64,000 nt of DNA. It comes from Roseiarcus sp963741845. Lineage in GTDB: Bacteria > Pseudomonadota > Alphaproteobacteria > Rhizobiales > Beijerinckiaceae. The position numbers were made by a program, and so were the translations under genes. Within the stretch, counting starts at the first letter, position 1. Every line of letters begins with the position of its first letter. Positions 18,703-27,354 of this stretch are shown here, one piece after another. Under the pieces are notes generated by a model that saw only the letters and a program-made list of their open reading frames with translations, did no database searches and was not told where the DNA came from. The stretch is taken from contig CAVUJV010000024.1 in NCBI GenBank assembly GCA_963741845.1, forward strand, positions 62,001 through 126,000, written 5' to 3'.

Positions 18703-18992
18703 CCTTTCTCGCCCCGCGGCGAGCCGCCCACGGCTTGATCCGCTTCTATCAGCTCACCCTGTCGAGCCTGCTCGGCCGGCAGTGCCGCTACCTTCCGACC
18801 TGCTCCGAATATATGGACGAGGCGGTGCAGCGGCACGGGCTCTGGGCGGGCGCCTGGATGGGGACGGCGCGCATCTGCCGCTGCCATCCGTGGGGCGGGG
18901 CGGGCTACGATCCGCCGCCCGCGACTCTTCCGCCCGGCGCAGGTCCGGCGCGCCCGTGGCGGTACGGGAAGTGGCGCTATCGCTGCGAATGA
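18699..18992 (+). CDS. yidD: membrane protein insertion efficiency factor YidD
   Basis: A 97-residue protein with the invariant YidD features FYQLTLSSLLGRQCRYLPTCSEY and CHPWGGAGYDP. It is a peripheral inner-membrane protein thought to aid YidC-dependent insertion. The start overlaps the preceding stop codon. In many bacteria it lies between rnpA and yidC; here, as in other Rhizobiales, it follows the IscU-like gene instead. Confidence 0.94.
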   Translation: MTFLAPRRAAHGLIRFYQLTLSSLLGRQCRYLPTCSEYMDEAVQRHGLWAGAWMGTARICRCHPWGGAGYDPPPATLPPGAGPARPWRYGKWRYRCE

Positions 18993-19028
18993 CGAGCGAC
19001 CCATGGCTCGCCGAGGCGCGAAGGACCC

Positions 19029-20492
19029 TTACGCGAGGGAATTCGCCGGAGGCGCGTAAGCCCCGGCGCTCGGCGCCTTCGTCGCCTTTTCCATCGCCTT
19101 CTCCAGAACCTCGAAGACGCGAGGGTCCGAACTGGCCGCGACGTTGAAGCGCATGAAGCCGCGCCATTGCGGCGAGGCGCTGAACGAGCGGCCGGGGGCG
19201 AAGATCATCTTGTCGTCCTGCGCGGCGCGCGCGACGTCGGTCGCGTCGAGGCCGTCCGGCAATCCGGCCCAGACGAACATGCCGCTGTCCGGCTCGATCC
19301 ATGGCGTGACGCCGCAGCGCTTGAGCCGCAGGCAGGTGCGGGCGATGGCCTCGGCGAGCCGCGCCCTCAGGGCGTCGAGATGGCGCCGATAGCCGCCCTC
19401 GGCGAGCAGGTTGTGGATGGCGGCGGCGGCGAAGGCGGAATTGGTCAGCGTCGTCGCCAGTTTCAGATCGACGATCGGCCCGATCCAGTCGGGCCGCGCG
19501 ACCAGATAGCCGACGCGGACGCCTCCCGACACTGTCTTGGAGTAGCCTCCGACGTAGATGACGCGATCGAAGCCGTCGAACGTGGCGACCCGCGGAGAGA
19601 CCGTCGTTTCGAAATCGCCGTAGACGTCGTCCTCCACGATCACGACATTGTAGCGCTCGGCCAGCTTGAGGACGCGATGGGCGGTCGCGGCGGAAAGCGT
19701 GGCGCCGGTCGGATTGTGGGGGCCCGCGATCATGAAATAGAGCCGGGGCCGGTGCTCGGCGAATAGCGCCTCCAGCGCCGCGATGTCCGGCCCCTCCCGC
19801 GTATAGGGCGCAGAGACGATTGCCGCCCGGTGCGCCTCGATGAGCTTCAGGAAGTTGAAATAGCGCGGATCGTCGACCGCAACCCGGTCGCCCGGCGAGA
19901 GGAAGAACCGGCCCGCGAGATCGATCGCCTGCGTCGTCGAATCGGTGATGACGATTTGCGAAGGATCGACCCGCAAGCCGCGCTCGACGAGCCGCGCCGC
20001 GATGAGGCGGCGCAGCGGCTCGAAGCCCAGAGGCGAATCGTAGCGCATCCTCGCAGGGCCGCCCGAGCGCGCGACGGCGCGCAGCGCCTTCTCGACCGAC
20101 GCGGCGGGGAGCCAGCTCTCCGGCAGCCAGCCGGAGGCGGGCTGGATGATGTCGGGCCGCGCTTCCAGTTCGTGGCGCATGATCGCAAGGAGATCGACCG
20201 CCGGGTCGAGGTTCGGCGCCCTGGCAAGCACGAGCGGCTGGGCGGCGGAGGAGACGTAGAAGCCCGAGCCGCGGCGCGCTTCGACCACGCCTTCGGCGAC
20301 CAGCCGGTCATAGGCCTCGACCACGGTGGACTTCGACACGCCGAGCTCCTCGGCGAAGCGCCGCACCGAAGGGAGCCTTGCGCCCCGTCCGAGCGTGCGA
20401 GCCTCGATCCGCGCCTTCAGGGCGCCGATGACGAGGCCAACGCGGGAGGCGTGCGGCTCGTGCGCGGAAAGGGGGCCATCGGAAGCGTCCAT
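19029..20492 (-). CDS. MocR-type regulator (GntR HTH fused to class I aminotransferase)
   Basis: A 487-residue fusion. An N-terminal GntR winged helix (residues ~15-80; LPSVRRFAEELGVSKSTVVEAYDRL) is joined to a PLP-binding aminotransferase-like domain. The domain includes HNPTGATLS and the PLP-lysine block GGYSKTVSGGVRVGYLV. Such proteins sense amines or vitamin B6 and regulate adjacent, usually divergent, genes. The divergent neighbour here is a DUF1127 gene, which is an unusual target. A residual 2-aminoadipate-type transaminase activity cannot be excluded. Confidence 0.92.
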   Translation of the reverse strand: MDASDGPLSAHEPHASRVGLVIGALKARIEARTLGRGARLPSVRRFAEELGVSKSTVVEAYDRLVAEGVVEARRGSGFYVSSAAQPLVLARAPNLDPAVDLLAIMRHELEARPDIIQPASGWLPESWLPAASVEKALRAVARSGGPARMRYDSPLGFEPLRRLIAARLVERGLRVDPSQIVITDSTTQAIDLAGRFFLSPGDRVAVDDPRYFNFLKLIEAHRAAIVSAPYTREGPDIAALEALFAEHRPRLYFMIAGPHNPTGATLSAATAHRVLKLAERYNVVIVEDDVYGDFETTVSPRVATFDGFDRVIYVGGYSKTVSGGVRVGYLVARPDWIGPIVDLKLATTLTNSAFAAAAIHNLLAEGGYRRHLDALRARLAEAIARTCLRLKRCGVTPWIEPDSGMFVWAGLPDGLDATDVARAAQDDKMIFAPGRSFSASPQWRGFMRFNVAASSDPRVFEVLEKAMEKATKAPSAGAYAPPANSLA

Positions 20493-20510
20493 GCGAAGCG
20501 GCGGTCTGTC

Positions 20511-20533
20511 CGGTTATCGTATCCATACAGTTT
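20511..20533. promoter_or_regulatory. candidate MocR operator / promoter
   Basis: The 114-bp gap between the MocR gene and the divergent DUF1127 gene contains CTGTATGGATACGATAAC on the minus strand. It is AT-richer than its surroundings and is placed where an autoregulatory site would be expected. This is a positional inference only. Confidence 0.25.
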
Positions 20534-20606
20534 AGCGAATTGTCCGCGATCTGTCTCTGTCGCCGGACCGGCGTCGCGCGCATTTTCGTCGGCGGAGGCT
20601 TTCCCG

Positions 20607-20942
20607 ATGAGAACGCTCGGCTCGACAAACCACACCCCGGTCGCAACTTTGCTCTGGCGGCTCGTGACCTGGCCAGCCCGCGTGGCGCAAGCCCGGCGCG
20701 ACTTCGCGATGCTCGCTTCGCTTGGCGACCGGGAGTTGCGCGACATCGGCCTCTCCCGGCAGGATCTGCGGGACGCGACGGCCCTGCCCCTGTCGGAGAA
20801 TGCGACCCATGTCCTTGCGCGCCGCGCCGGGGAGCGGGCCGAACTCGCGCGCGCCCGGCGCAGCGAGCGCGGGCAGACCACGGCCAACTCCGAACGGGAC
20901 GTCCCGCCGGCCGCCCAGGTCCGTCGGTTGGTTCGGGTCTGA
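20607..20942 (+). CDS. DUF1127 domain protein with C-terminal extension
   Basis: A 111-residue basic protein. The DUF1127 signature ARRDFAMLASLGDRELRDIGLSRQDL spans residues ~30-55. It is preceded by a hydrophobic/amphipathic helix (LLWRLVTWPARV) and followed by a charged, probably disordered tail. GGAGG lies close upstream of ATG 20607. It is divergent from the MocR regulator and may be its target. It is the second DUF1127 protein in the window; the other (at 2.8 kb) is the minimal form. Confidence 0.85.
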   Translation: MRTLGSTNHTPVATLLWRLVTWPARVAQARRDFAMLASLGDRELRDIGLSRQDLRDATALPLSENATHVLARRAGERAELARARRSERGQTTANSERDVPPAAQVRRLVRV

Positions 20943-20964
20943 AGCCGCAGGGGATGGCAACGTC

Positions 20965-20997
20965 ATGGACGGGCTTGACCTGGCTCGACCCGTCCAT
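20965..20997. repeat. REP-like palindrome
   Basis: ATGGACGGG and CCCGTCCAT form a 9-bp stem around a GGCTTGACC-type loop. The sequence is a variant of the very common alphaproteobacterial intergenic repeat that reads CCGGGCTTGACCCGG. It starts about 20 bases after the DUF1127 stop and may serve as its transcript end. Confidence 0.65.
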
Positions 20998-21085
20998 CCA
21001 CGCGAACGCCGCCGTTGCGGGTCTAAGGCGCTGATTTTATTGGGCTGCCCATATCGATTGGCAGAATTGCACCGGCTCGATGGGG

Positions 21086-21108
21086 ATGGCCGGCGCAAGG
21101 CCGGCCAT
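21086..21108. repeat. REP-like palindrome (MAGLxPAI type)
   Basis: ATGGCCGGC and GCCGGCCAT pair perfectly around GCAAG, and outer GGGG/CCCC can extend the stem. Read on the minus strand it encodes GMAGLAPAI, the peptide imprint of a repeat family frequent in Rhizobiales genomes. Confidence 0.6.
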
Positions 21109-21198
21109 GCCGATCCCCGGCAACCAACAACCAACGCGATAAGAGTCCGGAAAATGCTTCTGTAAAACCGAATTATCGGCTACAATACAGAAGTGGCG

Positions 21199-21480
21199 AT
21201 AAGATAATTTCCTCCTGTCAGAAAGCGCGTGAATGCCTCCGAAGGGATGCGACCGATCTCGTGAACACGATAAAGACATGTGCGTGCCGCATTTCCGCCG
21301 CGAGGAGCCGGACCTCCGGAAGGAAATGTCAGCGCAAGTCCCTGAAAAGTCCCGATTCGCGGAAGGAAATGGCGGCTTTTCGCATCGCTTTTTGTCGTCG
21401 TTTTGCGCAAAATCGTCCGCCAACTGCGTCTTTTCCGCCGGTTTTCGTCCGAAAACCGCATGGTTTTGCGCATTTTCGTC
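21199..21480 (-). repeat. dispersed structured repeat, copy A
   Basis: The 57-bp core (21316-21372, minus orientation) differs from copy B by only two bases. Its ends carry the duplicated motif TTTCCTTCCG. An oppositely oriented ATTTCCTCC-like motif lies about 100 bases further on (near 21203). The upstream flank is rich in CGAAAA-type words as in copies B and C, though alignment there is loose. No coding potential is supported. Confidence 0.65.
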
Positions 21481-21516
21481 AGCCACCGCGGGAAGCCCCG
21501 CCGGCCCGGACGGCCC

Positions 21517-23289
21517 CTATTGGGGCGCCAGGGCCTTTTCCTCCGAGCCCGATTCCCGCACGGCCGGCGCTGACCAGGGACCGACGATGTCCAGCGTGAG
21601 TTGCGCTGCGTCTTTCGAGGCCGCTCCGGACGCGTCGGTTTGCATGGCGTCCAGCTTGAGGTCCAGCGCCTGACCGGGAAGGTCGACGGCGCCCGTAAGG
21701 TCCGCGGTGAGGCCGCGAGCGGCGAGGCTTCCCCTGGTTATGTGCGCGACGCCGCCGCCAATGAGGGCCGAAAGCCCAATGCGATCGAAAGCCGTTTGCC
21801 CCGTTCTCATATCGCGGGTCATATCGAGCGGGCGGCGTTGACTTCGCCGGAGCGCTTCCTCGAGGCTAACGCCCAGGATCGATCCCTGCTGGCCATCGAG
21901 GGACGCTGTCCCGGCGAGCCGTGCGACCGTGTCTGCCGCCGCAACTCCGCTGGCGGCGACGCCCACTTCCGCGGTTCCGCGACCCGTCGCGACCGGGACG
22001 CCAAGATCGGCGAGAGCCGCGCCCATGTCCGCGTCCTTGAGCTTTGCGCGCGCGCGCAAAACGAGATCCTCCCCGGGATGCGAGAGGCGCGCTTCGCCTT
22101 CGAGGCGACCCCCATAGGCTCCGGCCTCGATCAGACTGAGCGTAAGTTCCCCGCTCTTCAGCAGGATGGATGCAGCCGCATTCGACAGCGCCTTGCCGTA
22201 AAGATCCAGCGATCCCGCCGACAGGCGAAGATCGAGGTCGAAATCGCGTGGAATCGAGACGTCGAACCGGTGTCGGCTCCAGCCGCCTTCCTCATTCAGC
22301 AAGGGCTGCGGGGACCCGATGAGGGGTCCAAACGCGAGCTTCTCGGAGTCCAGCGTGCCGGAGACGACGGCCCGGCCTTGCAACCGGGATATTCTCAGAG
22401 CGCCCTGCAGCGTTTGACCCGCGCTCGCGATCGTGGCGTCGCCGAGCGTGAGATCGCCGGCAGACGCTTTGATCTTGCCCGCAACGGCAACGTCGTCGGC
22501 GACCCAAAAGGCCGGCCGAGGGAGGCCAATGACACGCGCCAGCCCCGCCAGAGATTTCACCGACAGGGCGATGTCTCCGTTGAGGCTCGGGTTATTGTGC
22601 AGAAGCAAGCCGCCGGTGATCGCGAAGTCCACGACCGGGGATTGCAATCCAAGACTCAGTTCACTCCCCGCGCCATGGGACGCGCCGATGTTTGCGAGCG
22701 ATCCAGAAATCGTCATCGGCGTTTCACGCCACAGGGCGGAGAAATTAACGCGAAGTCCCCCGGCCGAGCCTATCCCCGCGATCTGACCCCGGACGTCCTC
22801 AACCACGGTGTCGAAACCGTGCCTGTTGTCGATAATGCGGACGACGCCATTCTCGAGCGAAACGTTGATGAGGGGAGCGAGCGCCCGCCGGACGTTGACG
22901 ATATGATCGAACCCGCCATCCGCGAGGAACGATGGCGCGTCGAGATCGACAAGGATGATCGGACTGACAAAGGTTGTTCGAGCCGAAACGACCTGACCGC
23001 GAAGCAATTGGCCAAGCGATAGATCGACACGCGCCTCCGGAGCGTAAAGGAGATTGGGTCCGGCAGAATCCAGTCGAGCGTTGTAGAAATGAAGGCTGGG
23101 CCAAGGCAGCGCCCGAAAGGTCACGGCGTCCGGAGCGGCCCAGCGGACGCCGTAGTCTGTCGCGGAATACGCGTTAAGGCTGGCCCGAGCCGAGGACGGC
23201 GATACCGGCCAGCGTATAAATCCGCAGACGAGAATCACAACCGCCAGAGCGGCGGCGCCGGCCCAAGCTACCGCCTTCGCGCTGCTCAT
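21517..23289 (-). CDS. AsmA family protein
   Basis: A 590-residue protein with an N-terminal signal-anchor (residues ~7-27). A long beta-rich periplasmic part follows, containing repeated AsmA-type segments (for example LDLRLSAGSLDLYGKAL). The C-terminal AsmA_2-like region includes a GSILGVSLEEALRR block and the final LPGQALDLKLDAM segment. Members of this superfamily form elongated bridges implicated in phospholipid transport between membranes or outer-membrane homeostasis. The N-terminal half is less conserved. The gene stands alone, upstream of a repeat-rich gap and 79 bases downstream of the SafE-like gene on the same strand. Confidence 0.85.
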   Translation of the reverse strand: MSSAKAVAWAGAAALAVVILVCGFIRWPVSPSSARASLNAYSATDYGVRWAAPDAVTFRALPWPSLHFYNARLDSAGPNLLYAPEARVDLSLGQLLRGQVVSARTTFVSPIILVDLDAPSFLADGGFDHIVNVRRALAPLINVSLENGVVRIIDNRHGFDTVVEDVRGQIAGIGSAGGLRVNFSALWRETPMTISGSLANIGASHGAGSELSLGLQSPVVDFAITGGLLLHNNPSLNGDIALSVKSLAGLARVIGLPRPAFWVADDVAVAGKIKASAGDLTLGDATIASAGQTLQGALRISRLQGRAVVSGTLDSEKLAFGPLIGSPQPLLNEEGGWSRHRFDVSIPRDFDLDLRLSAGSLDLYGKALSNAAASILLKSGELTLSLIEAGAYGGRLEGEARLSHPGEDLVLRARAKLKDADMGAALADLGVPVATGRGTAEVGVAASGVAAADTVARLAGTASLDGQQGSILGVSLEEALRRSQRRPLDMTRDMRTGQTAFDRIGLSALIGGGVAHITRGSLAARGLTADLTGAVDLPGQALDLKLDAMQTDASGAASKDAAQLTLDIVGPWSAPAVRESGSEEKALAPQ

Positions 23290-23368
23290 TCGCCTCCGCC
23301 ATAGCCAGTCCGCCTTGTTCGCGCGACGGCGCTTATAGCGCTATTTGAATCGCAAGGGAAAAGGTAGG

Positions 23369-24064
23369 TCAGCGAACACAGAACGCGCTTGAGACCACCG
23401 CGGGCAAGGCCAGACTTGCAACCGCCACCGCGAGGATGCCGAGGCCGACGCCGACGCGAGCATTCGGCCTCTGCGCGAAACGGCGAAAGCCGGAGAGACC
23501 CAGGGCAACGGAGGTCACGGACGGCAGGGTGCCCAGACCAAAGCCGGCCATGACCGCTCCCCCGTGCAGGGCGCTGCCGGACAACATCGCGTAGAACAGG
23601 GCGCCATACACCATTCCACAGGGTAGGAAGCCCCAGACCAGTCCGGAGACGAACGCCCCGGAATTCCCAAAAGACGTAGCAGGGTTAAGGCGCAAGGCGG
23701 AAGTCAAAGGGGCCGCCACGCGGTCGACGATGGAGAGAGGAGGCGCGAAGCCGGCGACCGAGAGGCCAATCCAAGCCAGAGCAACGGCTCCGGCCCATCG
23801 CACGACCACGAAAGCGCCCGCATGATCGAAGGCCAGATAGAAGACCGAACCGAGACCGCCGATCGCAGTCCCGGCCGTGACATAGACGAGCAGGCGGCCC
23901 GCATGGGCGGCAAATAGGGCCCGCGCCCGGTCGCGCGGATCGGCGCTTCGGGAAAAGACGAACATGAGACTCGATGCGACCGGTCCGCACATCCCGGCAC
24001 AATGCAGGCTGCTCGCGAGTCCGAGCAGAAGTCCGCCAAGGAAGGTCAGATGATCAGAGCCCAT
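23369..24064 (-). CDS. sulfite exporter TauE/SafE-like (DsbD_2) membrane protein
   Basis: A 231-residue protein with about six membrane helices. The first contains the conserved SSLHCAGMCGP motif and a later one WGFLPCGMVYGAL. These paired cysteine-proline motifs are those of the DsbD_2/UreH-like family, which is often tied to thiol, copper or cytochrome oxidase assembly. The genes around it (AsmA-like, L,D-transpeptidase) give no clue to substrate, so the TauE/SafE name is by similarity only. Confidence 0.85.
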   Translation of the reverse strand: MGSDHLTFLGGLLLGLASSLHCAGMCGPVASSLMFVFSRSADPRDRARALFAAHAGRLLVYVTAGTAIGGLGSVFYLAFDHAGAFVVVRWAGAVALAWIGLSVAGFAPPLSIVDRVAAPLTSALRLNPATSFGNSGAFVSGLVWGFLPCGMVYGALFYAMLSGSALHGGAVMAGFGLGTLPSVTSVALGLSGFRRFAQRPNARVGVGLGILAVAVASLALPAVVSSAFCVR

Positions 24065-24200
24065 GCCCTAAACGCTTCAAGGGAAGGCAGGTTTCCACGC
24101 CCTATCGCCGATTGAAGGCCGATGCAATCGGTAATGCCGGCTCCTCCGTGGGGCATAACGCCGCAGAAATGGCTTTGAGATGACGGTTGGGACGGCTGCC

Positions 24201-24827
24201 CTATTTCACAACGACGGGCGTCCCGACATGGACCCGGTTATAAAGGTCGATAACGTCCATGTCGCGCATGCGAATGCAACCCGAGGAGACCGCCTGGCCA
24301 ATTTCCGATGGCTCGTTTGTGCCGTGAATGCGGTACAGGGTGTCGTGATTGCCCTGGTAAAGATAAAGCGCCCGCGCGCCGAGCGGATTGTCCCATCGGC
24401 CTTCCAACGGACCATGCGCGATATAGGCTTTGAACTCGGGCCATCGATCCATGATGGAGGCCGTCGGCATCCAGGTCGGCCATTCCTTCATCGCGCCAAC
24501 GGTGGCCCGCCCGGTCCAGCCATAAGCTTCCGCCCCGGTCGCGACGCGGTATTCGATGGCCTTGTGATTCGGCAACACGTAGTAGAGATTGCGCGGTCCC
24601 GTATCGACGATGATGGTGCCAGGCTTCTCGCTTGAATGATACTCGACCAATTTTCGGACTGTCGGAATGCGCCATTCATCGGGATCGGCAAGCGCCATCA
24701 TCTTCTTGTCGCGCTCCGTAAGCTGCGGATCCGGCAGTCCGGATTGGATAATCGGCTGGCAGCCGCTGGTCAGTGCAGCGATCGCCAACGCAAGCCCGAT
24801 CAAAACAATGTTCGCCCGCATGCCCAA
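24201..24827 (-). CDS. L,D-transpeptidase (YkuD) lipoprotein
   Basis: A 208-residue periplasmic enzyme that forms or attaches 3-3 peptidoglycan cross-links. The N-terminus is a lipoprotein signal with lipobox LTSGC (Cys near residue 23). The catalytic block HGTNEP...SSGCIRM ends with the nucleophile at about Cys184. Family members couple peptidoglycan to outer-membrane proteins in Rhizobiales. A second in-frame ATG lies six bases into the ORF (24821) and may be the true start. The gene's upstream region carries the palindrome TACGTACGTA (24850-24859). Confidence 0.9.
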   Translation of the reverse strand: MGMRANIVLIGLALAIAALTSGCQPIIQSGLPDPQLTERDKKMMALADPDEWRIPTVRKLVEYHSSEKPGTIIVDTGPRNLYYVLPNHKAIEYRVATGAEAYGWTGRATVGAMKEWPTWMPTASIMDRWPEFKAYIAHGPLEGRWDNPLGARALYLYQGNHDTLYRIHGTNEPSEIGQAVSSGCIRMRDMDVIDLYNRVHVGTPVVVK

Positions 24828-25063
24828 ACCCGTTCCGGCCTTAACGCGCTACGTACGTAACGCGCATCGTTCACGAAAGTTGCCCCAATCCTCAAGGCTT
24901 TAACCAAACTCCGTCGACTTTGCCAGTCTCGGTTGGTTGCTATGACGCATTGTTGACTGCAAGAGGCTGGAAAAACACCATTGGATATAGGTGCTATGAC
25001 AAGCCTCTTGTTGGTAAAGTCGGCGAAAAAGGGCGAAGGTTCAGATGTCGAACGGGGGTAAAC

Positions 25064-25879
25064 ATGACGAGATGGCCTGACAGCCTCGTGCTTATCGGCG
25101 CAGGCAAGATGGGCGGCGCGATGGCCAGAGGCTGGCTCGATGGCGGATTTTCACCCTCTTCCCTAACGTTGATCGACCCGCAACCGTCTGAGGAGATCGT
25201 CACGCTTGCGACCACGCGTGGGGTCGTTCTGAACCCAGTCCATTGCGAGCCTCCGGCGGTGATCGCGCTGGCCGTCAAGCCGCAAAGCCTTGATACGGTT
25301 GCGCCATCCATTGCATCGCTTCTCGCGGAGCGGACCCTGGTTTTGTCGATTGTCGCCGGCAAGACGATCGCCAATCTCAGGGCCCGTCTGCGGGGCGCCC
25401 GGGCCATCGTACGGGCTATGCCCAATACCCCGGCGTCGATCGGGCGTGGGGTGAGCGCGGCTTTCGCCAGTCCTGAGACGACGTCGGAACAGCGCCAATG
25501 GAGCGAGAATCTTCTCCGTGTCGTCGGCGCCTTCCACTGGGTGGAAGGCGAGGAAGCGATCGACGCGGTGACGGCAATTTCTGGCAGCGGCCCAGCTTAT
25601 GTTTTTGCTCTTACCGAAGCAATGGCCGCGGCTGGCGAGAAGTTGGGGCTCCCTCCCGATTTGGCGATGAGTCTCGCTCGTGGCACGGTCGAGGGCGCCG
25701 GCGAACTGATGCGCCGCCAGCCTGAGACCCCTGCCTCGATCCTTCGCCAGAACGTGACCTCGCCAGGCGGAACAACGGCGGCCGCCCTGGCTCTGCTTTG
25801 CGCGCCAGGCGGTCTCGACGATCTGATGGCCCGTGCTTGCGCCGCGGCGCGAGACCGCGCTGTCGAGATGGCGGGCTAA
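25064..25879 (+). CDS. proC: pyrroline-5-carboxylate reductase
   Basis: A 271-residue NAD(P)H enzyme that performs the last step of proline synthesis. Visible are the Rossmann motif GAGKMGGAM (residues ~12-20), AVKPQ, RAMPNTPA, and the C-terminal signature SGSGPAYVF with TSPGGTT. The ATG at 25064 follows CGGGGGTAA and gives a normal length; the same frame is open upstream but without homology. The downstream TetR-family gene is on the same strand 69 bases later, an arrangement often seen in Rhizobiales. Confidence 0.95.
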   Translation: MTRWPDSLVLIGAGKMGGAMARGWLDGGFSPSSLTLIDPQPSEEIVTLATTRGVVLNPVHCEPPAVIALAVKPQSLDTVAPSIASLLAERTLVLSIVAGKTIANLRARLRGARAIVRAMPNTPASIGRGVSAAFASPETTSEQRQWSENLLRVVGAFHWVEGEEAIDAVTAISGSGPAYVFALTEAMAAAGEKLGLPPDLAMSLARGTVEGAGELMRRQPETPASILRQNVTSPGGTTAAALALLCAPGGLDDLMARACAAARDRAVEMAG

Positions 25880-25948
25880 GGACGGCTTGGCTGGAAGCTC
25901 TGCCACCCATAGATTATGTCCTTGCTCGAAGAGTTGGGAGAGTCGGCG

Positions 25949-26686
25949 ATGGCGGCCAAACCGAGGAATGAGACGAAGCCCGCCGATCTGCGCGGCAAGA
26001 TTGTCGAGGCGCTGATGCAACTTGCAGCCGAGCGCCGTTTCGAAGACATCTCAATCCGCGATATCTGCGGCCAGGCGGGGGTCTCGCTGGCGGACTTCCG
26101 CGACGCGTTTCCCTCGAAGGGCGCGGTGCTTGCAGGCTTTTCGCGGAAGATCGACCGCGCGGTTCTTTCGGAGCAGGCGGAGGACCTCGCCGACGAGAGC
26201 GCACGCGAGCGCTTGTTCGATATTTTGATGCGCCGCCTTGAAGCAATGGCCCCCTATCGCGAAGGCTTGCGAGAGGTGATGGCTTACCTGAAGCGGGACC
26301 TTGGGGCGGCGTTTGCTATGAATCAGGTCGTTCTGAATTCGATGCGCTTCATGATGGAGGCAGCGGGCATCGAAACGGACGGCGGGGCGGCGGGCGCGAT
26401 CAAGCTCCAGGGGCTCGCATTGGCGTGGGCGCGCATTGTGGGCGTTTGGCTTGACGACGACGATCCCGGTCTGTCGAAGACTATGGCGGAGGTCGACCGC
26501 GAACTGACTCGCGGCGAGCGCGCCGTCGCGGGCGTGGATCGCCTCAGCAATCTCGTTTCGCCCTTGCAAACGCTCGCGCAGGCAGTCTTCGAGGTGCGCC
26601 AGCGCGTGCGGGAGCGGTCGATGGAGAAGAACCGGAATCGCGCGCCGCGACCCCCGGAAGACGAGGCGGGCTCGCCAGCGGATTGA
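25949..26686 (+). CDS. TetR/AcrR family transcriptional regulator
   Basis: A 245-residue protein with an N-terminal HTH (RGKIVEALMQLAAERRFEDISIRDICGQAGVSLADFRDAFPSK, given here as a region at residues ~15-58) of TetR type. A helical ligand domain follows, with a charged, disordered tail (RNRAPRPPEDE). GGGAGA before ATG 25949 supports that start over an upstream in-frame ATG at 25916. Sequence features also resemble COQ9-like TetR-derived proteins, but the intact recognition helix favours a DNA-binding regulator. The target is unknown. Confidence 0.8.
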   Translation: MAAKPRNETKPADLRGKIVEALMQLAAERRFEDISIRDICGQAGVSLADFRDAFPSKGAVLAGFSRKIDRAVLSEQAEDLADESARERLFDILMRRLEAMAPYREGLREVMAYLKRDLGAAFAMNQVVLNSMRFMMEAAGIETDGGAAGAIKLQGLALAWARIVGVWLDDDDPGLSKTMAEVDRELTRGERAVAGVDRLSNLVSPLQTLAQAVFEVRQRVRERSMEKNRNRAPRPPEDEAGSPAD

Positions 26687-26864
26687 AACCGGAACATGCT
26701 CATTCGAAGGGTTTTCTGTGACAGGCGCATACGGCTGGCGATCCTGCCCAAAATATGAGGTGTCCGAACTTTCCCGAGATATCTAAGCCGGCGGCCGCAA
26801 AAATTCGCTGCGCACGACGGACGGCTGCGTCAGGATTTGATAGAGACAGCAGAGCCGAAGACTC

Positions 26865-27350
26865 CTAACGGAAAATCATCCTCCTGGAGAACATGGCCGC
26901 CCCGTTTGCCTGCTTCGGGACAAAGATGAGCGTCGCCCCCTTTTCGTCGAGCAGCGCCCAGCCGCCGTCGCGCTGCGTTATTTTCGCGACATGGCCAAGA
27001 AGGGGCACGTCGTCCCCCGGCGAGGCGACGCGGATCATACCGTCGATAATAAGCCACGCCCTGTCGGCGCGCGCCGCGATGCCTTCGGCAGGACGCGGCC
27101 TCAGCCGCGGATCGGGCGCAGGGGCGAAGGATCCGGTCGCCGTCATGTCGAGCGGCGGGACAACGGTTGGCGGCGCCGGTAGCTTTGCGGGAACGGGCCC
27201 GCGCGGCTGAGCGAAGATCGCCAGATGCTCCATGCCGTTCACGCGGACCCTGTAGCCGCCATAGGCAATCATATAAGCGGCGAAGGATATCGAGAGGCCC
27301 GCCAGAGCCGCGCCTAGGGCGCGCAGCGCCACGTCGGCTCCCATGATCAT
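26865..27350 (-). CDS. flagellar-cluster membrane-anchored hypothetical protein
   Basis: A 161-residue protein with one N-terminal membrane helix (residues ~10-28), a proline-rich linker (PRGPVPAKLPAPPTVVPP) and a small beta-rich C-terminal domain (HVAKITQRDGGWALL). It lies four bases downstream of fliI in the same direction, so it is the last gene of the flgF-fliI transcript. The C-terminal domain resembles a PilP/GspC-like fold in pattern only. A role in flagellar export or motor function is inferred from position. I do not recognise the family. Confidence 0.75.
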   Translation of the reverse strand: MIMGADVALRALGAALAGLSISFAAYMIAYGGYRVRVNGMEHLAIFAQPRGPVPAKLPAPPTVVPPLDMTATGSFAPAPDPRLRPRPAEGIAARADRAWLIIDGMIRVASPGDDVPLLGHVAKITQRDGGWALLDEKGATLIFVPKQANGAAMFSRRMIFR

Positions 27351-27354
27351 CGCG

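Larger units (their letters stand above)
20943..21516. other. 574-bp repeat-rich intergenic region
   Basis: No gene is supported. The gap holds two palindromic repeats of the kind dispersed in alphaproteobacterial genomes (20965-20997 and 21086-21108) and one copy of the window's own 57-bp-core repeat (21316-21372). Short open frames here, including one that would read MAGLAPAI, are products of these repeats. Confidence 0.6.

Noticed and set aside
24850..24859. TACGTACGTA palindrome upstream of the L,D-transpeptidase
   Set aside because: Ten-base palindromes of simple alternating sequence occur by chance; no second copy near another gene was noticed.
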